The notes under the pieces were generated by a model. That model worked only from the letters and a program-made list of their open reading frames with translations. It did not search any database and was not told where the DNA came from. This document shows, piece after piece, positions 49,993-61,831 of a DNA stretch of 64,000 bases (position 1 is the stretch's first letter; every line of letters begins with the position of its first letter). The DNA is from Brugia malayi. Lineage: Eukaryota; Nematoda; Chromadorea; Rhabditida; Onchocercidae. The stretch lies in the NCBI RefSeq assembly GCF_000002995.4, contig NW_025062476.1, positions 2,475,001 through 2,539,000 of the forward strand. The letters are read 5' to 3'. Position numbers and translations under genes: made by a program.

Positions 49993-50817
49993 AGAAAAAG
50001 TAAACAAATATAAGATTACTGCTTCTTTACAGCTTAAACCTTCGAGATGAACGTATATGAGCATCTAAAAAAAATATACTTCAAATTTGGAAATATACTT
50101 CAATTGTTAGGTCTACAAGTTGACTATAAACTTGCCCTGCATTGTGTCACATGTTGTCAATCAACTTTAAAGTCTTTTGATGTATCTATTGCAAATAGAT
50201 ACATTTAAAACTATTGTAAATTAAAGAAGGAAGTTTTCATGAGTGGATAATAATCCAGAAAAGACTTGATTACAAATGTATATCAAATCTAAACACAGTT
50301 ATATAGACCGGAAAGATTTTCAGCTTTTGAAAATTTCCATACTGATAAACAAAACACTGACGTCCAGAAATATTAGTTAAAGTTATGATTTTAAGAGATA
50401 AAGACAAAGCTCATTAATTCTATAAAGCAAATTTCATGAGTGATCGATCGAATTAGACAAAATGAGCAATTGTTCCGCATTCATCCATACAGTGCTATTT
50501 CCTTTTGATGGAACATCAACTTCTTAAAATACCTCAAGCAGTAATCCAAAATTACATCAATCTAGCAAGGAAGTGAAGAGGCAAAAAAAATGGTCTTTAA
50601 AAGTCTGACATTGTGCGCACTTAAAGCTAGGATGAACAAATTATTTAATTTCACTTTGTCTACTTTTTAATATTCTGATATTTGGAACTATCGCATAAAA
50701 TACTTAACAATTTATATACTATCGCATATTCAAGACAATTTCAAAAAATAGAGTTTTATTTCAAAGATTTATTAGAGGCAGAATTCTCGAAAGTAAACAA
50801 AAGACTGGTTATAAAAT
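49993..50817. other. Gap between convergent K2P and DNAJC21 genes
   Basis: This contains the 3' ends of both genes. No coding exon or RNA gene was seen. Short A/T runs only. Confidence 0.6.
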
Positions 50818-53800
50818 TCACTTTTTCTTAATCCTATTGGTTTTAGTTTTTGCTGAAGATGTAACAGGAAGTGATTTCAGTGTCGCGTGACCGGAATTCC
50901 TCAAATGAGCAAATAATTTTGTCCGAGATTCGAAAATTTCACCACAGCAATCACATGTACATTTTTTTGGTTTTGTATCTTCCGTCGCATTACTTTTAGC
51001 AGTTCCTTCTTTACATCTCCGAGCTGAAATTTTTTTTATCATTCTCTAAATCATGTCCTTAGTGCAAAATATTTTCTTTCAATTCGCATATATTTAACTG
51101 AAAATTAAAATTTAATTGAAAGTCTTACTAATACCATTCAAAAGTCACTCAGCTTTGCTTTACTACTAAAATTTCACAACTAGTGTCATCCGTTACATTA
51201 CACTTCTTATTTGCCCAATCATCAACTTTAAATTACGAAAAAATAAGCAGTACAAAAGAAGAATTAAATTAATAGAAAACGGCAAAGAGAATAAAGGACA
51301 TTTCATCTTTTTAATAATAAAGAATTAGGTGGTAAATGAATACTCACGAAACAAATAATATGCAAGAACCAATAACATAAAAACCTTTATTGTCAGGTCG
51401 CGATCTTTTTGAAACTTTGGACATTTTCAAGAATATATTTGTCTCATCAGAGTTTGCAACATATTTCTCGCCATTCGACTCAATATCATTTTTAACAAAC
51501 ATTTCATTCGTTTCATTCTCCGACGTGCCTGGCTCGCCTCTCAAATAACGCTGATTTAAAGTTAAATAGAAACAGTAAAACAAAAATACTATTAAAATGA
51601 AGTGCGGAAAAATTACAAGTCCGAAAAGATCGTTAATCTTACCCATCATCTACCCAACTTTTATCAGAATCATATCCACTTTTTCTCTGTTCTTTGCGTT
51701 TTTGCTTTCCTGACTTCTTTTTACTTTCGGCTTCCTCATCTTCAATATCTTTTTCATCAGCCATTAATATGTAGGCATCATCCTCCTTGAAATTAAAGAA
51801 TTTTAACAATTGATGAATGAAAGGTTTTATCCTATCCCAAAATATTTCATGATGCACTGATTTTAATCTGGGAGGTAACACTGAATAATACGGATTTATA
51901 TAGAACAATAAACTTCTTAAATTCAACTAAAAACACTTCATGCAAAATGGTATCGGAAATTAAAGGAATTTAATGTGAAACCTGAATACCTTTATATGCT
52001 TCTTTAACAGTACAACTGTATCCTTATGTTTTTTCGATCTCTTGTGGTTGCTCATTGCCTTTCTATAATGGAGTCACATAAAAAGTGCAGCAGACTTTAA
52101 CCTCCGGAAGAACGAAAGTTTTTTCTTATAAAAAAACTAGTCACTTACTCAGTTTTGAATACCTTTTCACAAAATACACAGTAAAAGTCCGATTCTTCAT
52201 GAAATTCCATGTTACTTTTGCCATTACTACTTCCGAATTCAACATCCAAAGCTTCCTCAATTTCACGTAAATTCTCTAGCTGCGACTGTCGTACCTCTTC
52301 CGACTCCTTATATTCCTTAGCTTGACTTGAAAATAAAAAAGGATGGATAAAGAGAAAAAATATAGCCAATGAAATGCTCTTTCTAATAATTTTAATAACT
52401 TTAAAGTATGAATACTATCAAAGCGCTTGAATGTTAATTTTTGCCAACGCTTTTTTTTCACGTTGAATCGAATTAATCTAAAAACTTGAGAATTTTTAGT
52501 CGGATTTCTGAAATTACCTTAATTGTTCCAGAATTTTCAGTCTCCTATTTTCTTCTGTCTTTCTTTCTTGTTCCAACCGCTTCTCTTCCAGCTCTTTTCT
52601 ATGTGCACGAACTCGCGGATCTCGTTTTCGTATAAATGCAGCCAAAGCCTTAAATAAAAAAATAAAAATATATATTTTTCCATTAAATCCTTATCTGCCA
52701 TTGCAAGCTATAGAACTATATACATTACCTTTCTTCTTTTATGAATGAGAAAGGCAATTTTCGACATTCTAATAGAATGAAATGTGAATTAATCTCAACA
52801 TTTCAAACTATTTCAAATCCTTACAAAGTTGCTTAAAATTTTTGAAAACATATTAAAATAACCCGAATTTCTTCGTTTCTTTCACGTTTACTTGCTTCCC
52901 TTAATTTTTTGTTTTCTTTCTCCATCGCTTTAACGACACGACGATTTGAAGCATCACGTATGTCAAATTTGTCTAGCCATGCAAATGACCGGACGGTGCA
53001 GAAACTTCCCCAGAATGCATAGAAAGGACCAACTACCTATAAAACCACATAGTTGATTAAATGGGGCCTAAATATTTTTATGGACAATATTAAAAATGAA
53101 AAAAATTCCTAATATTCCGAAGTTAGTTCTGATTCTATGAATTACTAGACAAATAATTCTGTAAAAATATGATTATAAAATATAAAACAAGGTCATGTTT
53201 TAAACATACATCGTCATAAGTACTGTTCTCATCACCAAAGCTTGGATATTCTTCAAATTTTCCGTCCAGGAATTCATAATCTTCAGATGCCAAGGTCTCG
53301 AAAACTTGTCTATATACATCATAAAAATTCTGCAACACTTAAAGCTATAATATATTAAACATTATTTCTTCTACATTAGACTCTTTATGAGAAATTTAAA
53401 ATTTGATCTATGCTAGAAAATTTCTGTCTCTAGAATACTTCTGGGAGACTTAAGTCATAAGAAGTTATGCATATTATAATATGTTTCCTCCTTAACGTTT
53501 TGTTGCTACATTTGTTCTGTTATTATGGTGGGACAGTATTGCAAATAGAATTATAATTGGCTTTCAGAATAGAAACTTACCTTATGATTGTCATCAAAAC
53601 CGGAATAACAAGTTGATGTAAAGTAAGGAAATAAATTGAGACTGTTGTCTTCATAATGTTCATCAATTCCTGAACATTTATATGGCGAAATATTTTGAAT
53701 GAATCGAAATTATGGTTGAACGAGAAGTTTCGATGACTCATTTCACAATTATCTTTTAAAATGTTAATACTGTATGGCTGTAGCGCTGCCAGAGAAAATT

Positions 53801-54444
53801 TACTACAGAATAATAGCTTTCCGAGACACAAGATGACAGTAACACCAATTATTACCTCGTTTACGTAATTAATCGTTACCTAATTATGAGACCAGTTTTA
53901 CTTTAATGAGCCAAACTTTAATGCCATAACTCCCATTAGTATTGCATAGTTAAAATCAGCCGAATCCCATTACCACTTATTATTCAGGCTTCACAACCAC
54001 ACAATATTCTTCCCCCACAAGTACTAGTAAAGTTTGTATTTAAAAAAATTCAATTAAGAAAATAACCTCCTTTCAGAATGCTTTCTCTATGTCGATTATA
54101 CCAAGCTCTTTCCTGTGGATCACTCAAAATATCGTATGCCTGTTGTATTAACGCAAAATACCTAGGAATTTTGTCATATAGAAAGTAAAAGCACTTCAAA
54201 ATAGAACCATTTTGTCGAATTTATGGAAACAACTTTTATTAAGGAAAATCAATTCACCAATGTTTCTTCAATTTCATAACAATGAAATTTGGAATCTAGA
54301 CCTGCAATTTTACCTAGTACATTCCTCCACATTACTTGGATTCTTATCAGGGTGCCATTTGAGAGCCAACTTTCGATAGGCCTTTTTGATCGTATCATCA
54401 TCGGCATTACAATCAACCTCTAACACATCATAATGACATCGCAT
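50818..54444 (-). CDS. dnj-17: DNAJC21-type J-domain protein (ribosome biogenesis)
   Basis: Minus-strand exons 54444-54314, 54161-54067, 53669-53581, 53329-53210, 53036-52863, 52648-52518, 52325-52149, 52062-51990, 51785-51643, 51539-51385 and 51023-50818 (TGA), phase-consistent, give 497 residues. The N-terminal J domain ([24 protein letters not shown]) includes HPD. The DNAJC21/Jjj1 core follows: [33 protein letters not shown] and [20 protein letters not shown]. Next come a U1-type C2H2 finger ([20 protein letters not shown]), an acidic/lysine-rich linker and a second C-terminal finger ([20 protein letters not shown]). DNAJC21 stimulates Hsp70 to release 60S shuttling factors such as PA2G4/Arx1 from cytoplasmic pre-60S particles. 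A candidate poison exon lies between exons 5 and 6. It shares its strand with the upstream DNAJC16 gene. Confidence 0.94.
52729..52768 (-). other. Candidate poison cassette exon in DNAJC21
   Basis: A 40-nt segment is bounded by ATTAG and GTAATG between coding exons 5 and 6. Direct joining of those exons ([15 protein letters not shown]) matches the family, so this piece is not in the main product. If included it would meet TAA after nine codons and shift the frame. Both flanking introns (94 and 80 bp) are of viable size. Its use is inferred only. Confidence 0.3.
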
Positions 54445-55595
54445 TTCTTATACTCTTCTAGAATGTATGCTGATAAAAAGATACTTTAAAATTTTGAGGT
54501 AACTTTACAGAACTGATGAAATAGAGCTGACTAAATTATAACGTTTTACAAGTCACAGGACACAAATTAGTTAAAAATTTATCACAAAATAAACGACAAT
54601 ACATTGCTCTTCATTTAAATGAGGTATAGATTATTCCATAAATCTTGCTTTTTCAGTTAATATTGAATTATTTTAACTCTCACTTTGAAAATGACCAATT
54701 TTTCTTTTATCGTAAACTATAAAATCAAGGTCAAGAAAAAAAATCCGGAAAGGATTTAAGAAACTTTAATCGTTGTCCTAAAAGATGTCTATGAATAGCA
54801 GAAATAGAGCAGTAAACCAAGATAAAATTAAAAGTATAACATATAGCAGTCTGTCAATATTAAGAACTTACAATAGCACTGAAAAGTTAACGGCTCAGCA
54901 CGGTAACATGTCATAGCTACGTACGTATATATAATATTAACATAACAAATTAATTAATGTCATATTATTATATTGATATACATACAGCAGAGGAAATAAA
55001 AGTTACACGAAGCAAAAAATTGTGCGAAAGCAAAATCATAATGTAAAAATCATTAAACATCTTAAAATGTAAAAGTTAGTATCTTATTAAAAGTACAACG
55101 GATAAATGTATCCGAAAAGCACCAAAAATTTTCAAACAAATGAGATTCTCTTAAACAATAGACACTTAGAAACTAATGGTTCACTGAATGTCAGTAGATC
55201 GTGAAACAAAGCGTCACTAAAAACTCAAAGAGTAAATATAATTACTTCAAATAAGAAGGACTTCATATCGGTCAGTAATGAATATTAACAAGTTAACATA
55301 TTTAAATTTATCAAGATGATAAAATTTTGTTCATGAAGAAGCTATTTGCTCTATTTAAATGGTTCGAATTGTTTATTCCTTTAATAAGTCGATATTAGTC
55401 ACAGAAATCACAAACAAAATATTAATAACCGATGGAATTCTATACCAAAAAAATAATTTTAAAACCCGAAGAAATAAAAACATATCGAATCTTGTCAAGA
55501 ACTCTACTAAGCAAAAAATTAAATTTACCTACCACATAATGATGGAAAATATTCCATTTGGCGAATAACATTTACAAAAAAAGAAAAAAAAAAAA
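54445..55595. other. Spacer between DNAJC16 and DNAJC21 (same strand)
   Basis: 1,151 bp of AT-rich sequence with no supported exon. On the minus strand it holds the DNAJC16 3' UTR and then the DNAJC21 5' region. TTCTAG lies 12-13 nt before the DNAJC21 ATG and could be a trans-splice acceptor. A plus-strand frame at 55359-55568 is Lys/Asn/Ile-rich and unsupported. Confidence 0.5.
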
Positions 55596-58500
55596 TCATC
55601 GGAGATTATTAGGCCACTCGGGTACATAATATCGTCTAATAGAACCCTCTACCAAACGATCCAACCAGTTTGGAAGGCCATTGAGCACATCTTCCAGTTT
55701 AAGATGTTGTCCTCTACGCAAGGTCTGGACCTGTAATTAATTAACAATCACACACACACACACACACACTAAGGAAATCAATGATACCGCTAAAACACTG
55801 AAAATATTCGGAAAATTAAACTACACAATATTTGAATTACAAACAAAATGTTGTGCATTGCAGCGTCAGCTTTATTCTAACCTCCTCTCGAGTTGCTTTG
55901 TCAGCGTCAGAATCTTCGCTGCTACAGTCTTTACCATCATCATCAAAACCAAGAAAATGCTTTTTTCCAGGCGGTGTGTGCATCGGATGATACATATTAA
56001 AATATAATTTCCAACCACACAGCACGAGCACAGTTCCCAGTGTTTTACGAGGATTTATATTTTTCAAGCGTTCATACATTGATGATCCATCTATAAAAAA
56101 ATTTGGTAGTCCCAGTTTATGAAATAATGAAAAATAACAAACGGACTAATATGCTATAGTTCTATAATTCCCGTTTCGAACTATCATATTCTGTTTTTTT
56201 CTTTTTTTTTTGAGAAAAGAGAAATCTTAATCCGTCTCAGATTTCAGTAAAAGTACATAACACAAAACCATGATAGACATTTTTGTAAATGACGATGTTT
56301 AAAATATGAAAATTTTCAATTTCTATTACAAAAGTAAACAAAAAGAATTTAAAACAAAGAGTATCATAAGAAATTTTCAACCTTCATGTGCTTGTCCACT
56401 TTCAGCTGGTAATGTATGCTCCAAAAGTTTACGGAACCAAGAAAGGTTTTTCTCTACCATTAAATAACCAAATGAGAATGTTTTATTACTAAAAAGTTAC
56501 ACATATTATTCTACTTATCAAACGAGAGAATAGTAATAGATAGATATAACAAAAACATTGCAAACATCGTACGTAACAAAGCCTTACTTTCTAAATGGCC
56601 AAATATGTTTGGCAAACTGTGGTAGCAAAATATCCTTTGATTGCTCGTCAACAAGAACTACGATCGATCGGCATCCAGGCTTCAGCAGTCTGATCATTCC
56701 AAAATATGTTTCTGCTCTCAATTCATGCATCATTGGTTCCATTTCGCGCATTATTCTAAAAAGAACTTTAAATCCCTCAACCAATCCCAAAGAATCCTAA
56801 ACAAAAAATGAGACACGACTAAAGGCTTTTTTGAAATTAAATTAAGACATTATTCCAAACTTATGAGAAAACTAAACTGGAACCAATTTATTTTTGGTAA
56901 TAAGATAACGAAATCAATTCACTTTTGTTGTCTTTTAAGCACTCGTGGTCGGTTGCTGCTAATTCTAGGCCCGACACGCGGATCTTCAGGATGGCACTGA
57001 TCATCATCATCAACAGTGTCTTTGTTTTCTTTCCTTATTTCCTGAAATATAAGACAAAGATAATTAATTTTGCTTAAAAAAAAAAAAAAAAAAAAAAAAG
57101 AAAACATTAAAAAAATACGGAGTTTTTTTTTTCGACTCACACTATGATCGAGGAAGAATAATCAACAAACCTGTGAAACGTGACTACGAGATTTTTCTTC
57201 AAGCGCATTTGCATAACTTAATCCATAACCGATGAAAAATATGATCAGTAATGTTCCTATAGCACTCAATAATGGTAAAGCTTCTTCCTTAGTTAGACTA
57301 AACCACATAGCTTCAAACATTCGTACAGCAGCACGTGAAACGCGAGTAAACCACGACGGCCGATATTCATCTAACTGTAACAGAGGAGAGAGTAAAACCA
57401 TCAAGTTTAGTTAAATTCCAGTAATTTTCGAAAAGAAAGGAAGTTCGGTTTAAAGTGATTTTATAGTACTGATAAGAAGCGATAATTGAAAAAACATTGC
57501 TCCAGAAGTAGCAAAGTGGATCATAACTCAAAACAATAATAAATTGGAATATTTAATTGGAATACAATTGCTTAAGCTTTTCTGACCATTTCACCACTAA
57601 AAGAAAACAAAGAAATATATACCACTGGTTTAAGAGTTGCTTGATATTCTAATTTTTTGACTCCTTTTATATATGCGTCCAGTTCGAACTGAAGGTCATT
57701 TTCACTAACGCTTTCCTCTACTGACCAATTACTCAACCAAGCAAAACGAACTTTCTTTTGATCATAACGCCAAAGAATCAGTAAACCATGTCCAGTTTCC
57801 TACAAAAGCAATTTTCAAAACACTGACAACCCAATTTTTATTATTGTTTTCTTTTTTAATAAACATGTAGTCGTCATATTCTAAAAGAATCTAGGTAATT
57901 CTTCACTTATAAATGAAAGATTAATTTTCAATATTTCTTTCGTAACATATTATGAACAGTTAGTTCTTATGATGTTCTGTGAGCCAGATAAATTGATAAG
58001 TGCATCAGAGTGAAAACTGTTTTTGCAATTTAAATACTGCCATAAGGCATCTAACCTGCAAAGAGGATCGCTCACTTGGCGATAATCCATCAAAGAACGT
58101 CATAACAAATTCTTTTTGCTTGCCGACATAAACATATGCGAAACGCAATCTTTCGTTCTTGAAATTGGCTCCACGACTGTGAACAAAATTGCGAAGTGAA
58201 GCAATCTGCGACAGATCACTGGATGAATCTGTTGTCATGAGGATAACGCAAAGACTTCGCAAACTTCGTGATGAGATCGGACAAAGATCATCGAAATACG
58301 ACTGACTCGAAAGCTGCAAATACTTCTACAAGTGGTAAAAACAAAGCGTTTACATAAAGATACATATAGAATAATACCATCTAAATCTGATTAGTAATCT
58401 CCTTGCAAGCGGCCTTATCATTTGCTTAAAAAAGACATAACTATAATTTTGAAATTTTCCCTAAATGAAAAAGAAAAAAAAACTGAAAAAGAAATCCATA

Positions 58501-60865
58501 CCCTTGGCAAAGTGAGATACTTATTGCGCTCAATAAATTCTCCCATAGTGTCGATATTGAATTGTTGACCATTACCAACCGAAAGACGAGCAATCGGTCC
58601 TTTCTGTAATAGCACAATGCTATTTTGTTCAAATTGTAAATTAGTTCAACCATCAAAACAACTAATTCATGTCAAAGTTTTTTTTTTCTTTTTTTTTTTT
58701 AATCAAATAAGATAGCAGATTTCCATCAATTTCAACTTACTTGTGGGAAATCGTTGAAAATTAAAATATTTTCACATTTGAAACATGTAATATCTAAAGC
58801 CTCTCGCATTTTTACAATTTCTGTGCTCTGATCATTCAGATAAACATAAGCAAATCGTGCAAAAGTTGCGTATTTCATTGCAGTAAGCATATAGCGAATT
58901 CGAGGATTTTCCTTGTTTCCGAAGATTACAACAGAAATCTGCAGAAGTAAATGTAACTATCAAATATATCAGATAAGAAAAAAAAGCTATAAGATTAGGA
59001 AATTATACGAGTTCTATTTTTCTGCGGATATGGATCCTGTGCTAGAAAATGCTCTATTCATTGATAAAAATAAGAACGAAAAAAAAGAGATCAGGAATGA
59101 ATACCACAGAGCAACAATGTATCAAACTATAATCTCCATTAAAAGAATCATAGAAAAACAAAAGGAACGTACCTTGTTTGAGGTCTGCCACTGATCAATA
59201 AAACGTCGCAAGCCATCATGATTTGTGATTTTAAGTAAGAAAGTATTTGGGATCACATCACGTGCAAAAATACGGACAGCTTTGGCAGAAAGTGCTGCAA
59301 ATGCGATATTAGTGATATTCTTAAGAGAAATAATAAGAAAAACAGAATACAATATTTTACGTTGCATAGAGCCTCGATAATGAATAACTCGTCCTTCGAC
59401 AACCACAATAATAGATGGCAGTCGAGAGATCCGCATTTTTTCCAACAAATTACCGTCAGTAATTGCACTAACTGTACCGATGCCATAGCCTGCAATACTT
59501 ATAACATGCTATCAAAATTTCAAAAATATCATGCAAAATTGAAAGGTCTCCAACATTTTTCTCTATGAGTATTATTGAGTACCAGATAATTATATCTCTA
59601 TGAGTACCAGATAATTATAAGTAAGCAAAGGAGAATAAAGTTAAAAAGATTGTTTGGAATGAAATAATGGAGAATCTTACCAAGCGGTTCAAGATCGTTT
59701 ACTACACTTTGCCAAATAGGTTCCAAGTGGAAACAAAGTTGGCAATAACCGGAATATGCAAATATTATAATTGGTTGAAAATAACTACGTCCCATCAATG
59801 CATGCGAAAATATCCGCATGGAGATACGGTGTTTTTGGAAAAAAGAATTGCCGTTATCAAAACCACCAAAACCAAAGCCAAACTAAAACAAATGAATGAC
59901 TGTACATTAGGAAAACGAACGAAGAAATACCTTCAGTTATTTCTAGTGTCCAATTTTGCTTTATGAATAATAATCTAGTTCATTTTATACAAAGTATTTT
60001 CCAAATTACATAACATATAAAATTATAAAAATGACACATAATTCAAATTTCAGATGATGAAATCACAAGTTCAAAACTATCAATCAATTAAACATCTAAT
60101 CACAACTGCGAATGATGAGAAATTCCTTATAAGGTCAGCTACATAATATTTTAGTAAACGTTTGTTGAGATATTAAGCAAAAATGTCAAATCTATTTCTA
60201 AATAAATTGGAAGAATGGTTCTCGAGTTCTAATACTTATCTTAAAAAATGAATTATCTTTAAAAAATGAAGAATCATTTACCAAATCATCAGATGAATAA
60301 TGCGTATATGCATGGCTAGAAGGTGGGTCATCGAATGAATCAAATTTATCATAGCGTTCTCTTTTCACTGGATCTGAGAGAATCTAAAAAGTTATACATA
60401 GAATGTAAAGATGAACGAACAAATGACTATAATATGTATATTTCATTTCTGATCATGTTTCTGAAAGCCTTCAAGACGTTGTTTTCTATAAATAACAATT
60501 AAGAACATTAAATTTGAACCTCATAAGCATGTGTGATAGCCATAAACTTCTCGTGTGAATCCGGCTCTTCGCTCTTGTCTGGGTGCCTAGAAATATCCTT
60601 CATAAATGCATGTTTATATAAATATTTTACTTAATACCAAAATTCAGGAATTATTTATATCTCTCAAAAGGAATCACTCGTTGGATTGAACAAAGAGAAA
60701 AAAAATTTACCATTCTTTAACTAATGCTTTATAAGCATGCTTAATTTCTTTGATGGTAGCTTTGCGTGAAACACCCAAAACTTGATACGGATCTTCAATT
60801 TCTGTTGAAATTTTTCCATCTATGTAATATAAGGACAGTACCAAGAATAACAATAAATAATTCAT
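55596..60865 (-). CDS. dnj-8: DNAJC16-type ER J-domain/thioredoxin-like membrane protein
   Basis: Sixteen minus-strand exons: 60865-60711, 60586-60520, 60383-60282, 59882-59681, 59489-59361, 59294-59173, 58938-58741, 58603-58502, 58313-58056, 57799-57623, 57374-57171, 57041-56943, 56796-56588, 56488-56382, 56090-55882 and 55730-55596 (TGA). About 824 residues, against 782 in human DNAJC16. There is a signal peptide (LLLFLVLSLYYIDG), then a J domain (DPYQVLGVSRKATIKEIKHA, WHPDKS), a Gly/Phe stretch (FGFGFGGFDNGN), a thioredoxin-like fold with CQLC in the active-site position, and several further thioredoxin-like repeats (FAYVYLND, RLRFAYVYVGKQKEFVMTFF). A late transmembrane helix (ALPLLSAIGTLLIIFFIGYG) and the conserved C-terminus (LDRLVEGSIRRYYVPEWP) follow. 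DNAJC16 is an ER membrane co-chaperone linked to autophagosome size control. The start is the first ATG after a likely TTTTACAG acceptor 66 nt upstream. The donor of exon 12 is the least certain junction. Confidence 0.92.
55749..55769. repeat. (CA)n microsatellite in a DNAJC16 intron
   Basis: Ten CA dinucleotides in the last intron of DNAJC16 (55731-55881). Confidence 0.95.
59577..59619. repeat. 18-bp direct repeat in a DNAJC16 intron
   Basis: GAGTACCAGATAATTATA occurs at 59577-59594 and 59602-59619, each preceded by CTATGAGTATT-like or CTCTAT sequence, within the intron 59490-59680. Confidence 0.85.
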
Positions 60866-61324
60866 ATCACTTGGTCTATGTCGCTCATTCACGAAAGGTA
60901 AATCAGATCTTTTCGTTGAATTCTATAGATTCTGTAAAACTTTCTTGAAATTAAAAAAAACAAAATTTAGTCTTTACAATCCTGCAATTAAACATTCCCT
61001 AAGTGATAAATTCCTGGACTATTCATACAAATGATAAGAAAATACATTATATTTTAGTAGTACTGACAATGATATTCATACAATTATTGCAAATAGTGTT
61101 CATGTAAACAATCGTCTTAATTGACTAACGTAAACTTAATTCAACATCAAATTCTCATTTTTTGATGAGTATTTAAATCAAATGTGGTCGGACCATACGA
61201 TAACACTTGAATAGTTCTCAATGATAAAAAATTAGCACCTTAGTGAGTCTCGAAAAGTCTCTGAAGGAAGATTCAATGTATCTAATTTGAGAAAGATTAA
61301 AATCACCGATCCCTGTGAAATCTG
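60866..61324. other. Upstream region of DNAJC16
   Basis: On the minus strand this holds the 5' leader and promoter of DNAJC16; a T-rich CAG acceptor lies at 60932-60934. Nothing else is recognisable. Confidence 0.5.
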
Positions 61325-61831
61325 CTAAAATACTGAGATAAAATATGATGTCTTCCTTGTATGATAATTTTTCACAGCGACCCTCACATCGTTGCAGCAT
61401 CCAAAATGTTCTGCTCCAGTCAAGCTTAGACAGGTATCGAGGAAGGTAGCAGAAGCAGCTTTGGGAGAGGAGGAATTCTCAGGTGAGAGTTTAATTAAGA
61501 CTAGATTTACCTCATTTAATAAAAAGGTTTTCAATTTAGAAAGATTTAATGAAAAAGTACTTAAGCTATTCAACATAAGTATAGAGAGTCTACAAAACCT
61601 GAGAGATAATAGAGGGAATAACACTGTCCAATTCTGGCTAAGGGGAGCGAAATTAACAGGGCTGTCGAGAAATCTCGTACCGATGGAATGTATTTGTACT
61701 TCTTTTATCTCTGAAGGTTTGTATTGCGAGATTTTCAATATCCGTATTGTACTAGTTGTTCTAGTAATATTTGCTATGTAACCGCTAATGCTTGTAATCA
61801 GTATACTTCTCAATAATTTGTTATCTTTCAT
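61325..61831. other. Unexplained block open on both strands
   Basis: A minus-strand frame from ATG 61831 is open for 168 codons to 61325. An overlapping plus-strand frame is open from about 61380 to TAA at 61781 (roughly 129 codons, no ATG at its start). The interval is less AT-rich than its flanks. The plus product has a mixed charged/hydrophobic composition (NKKVFNLERFNEKVLKLFNI) ending in a hydrophobic segment (IRIVLVVLVIFAM). The minus product is Ser/Leu/Thr-rich. No family is recognised; it could be a piece of an old mobile element, a retrocopy or an exon of an unmodelled gene. Confidence 0.3.
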
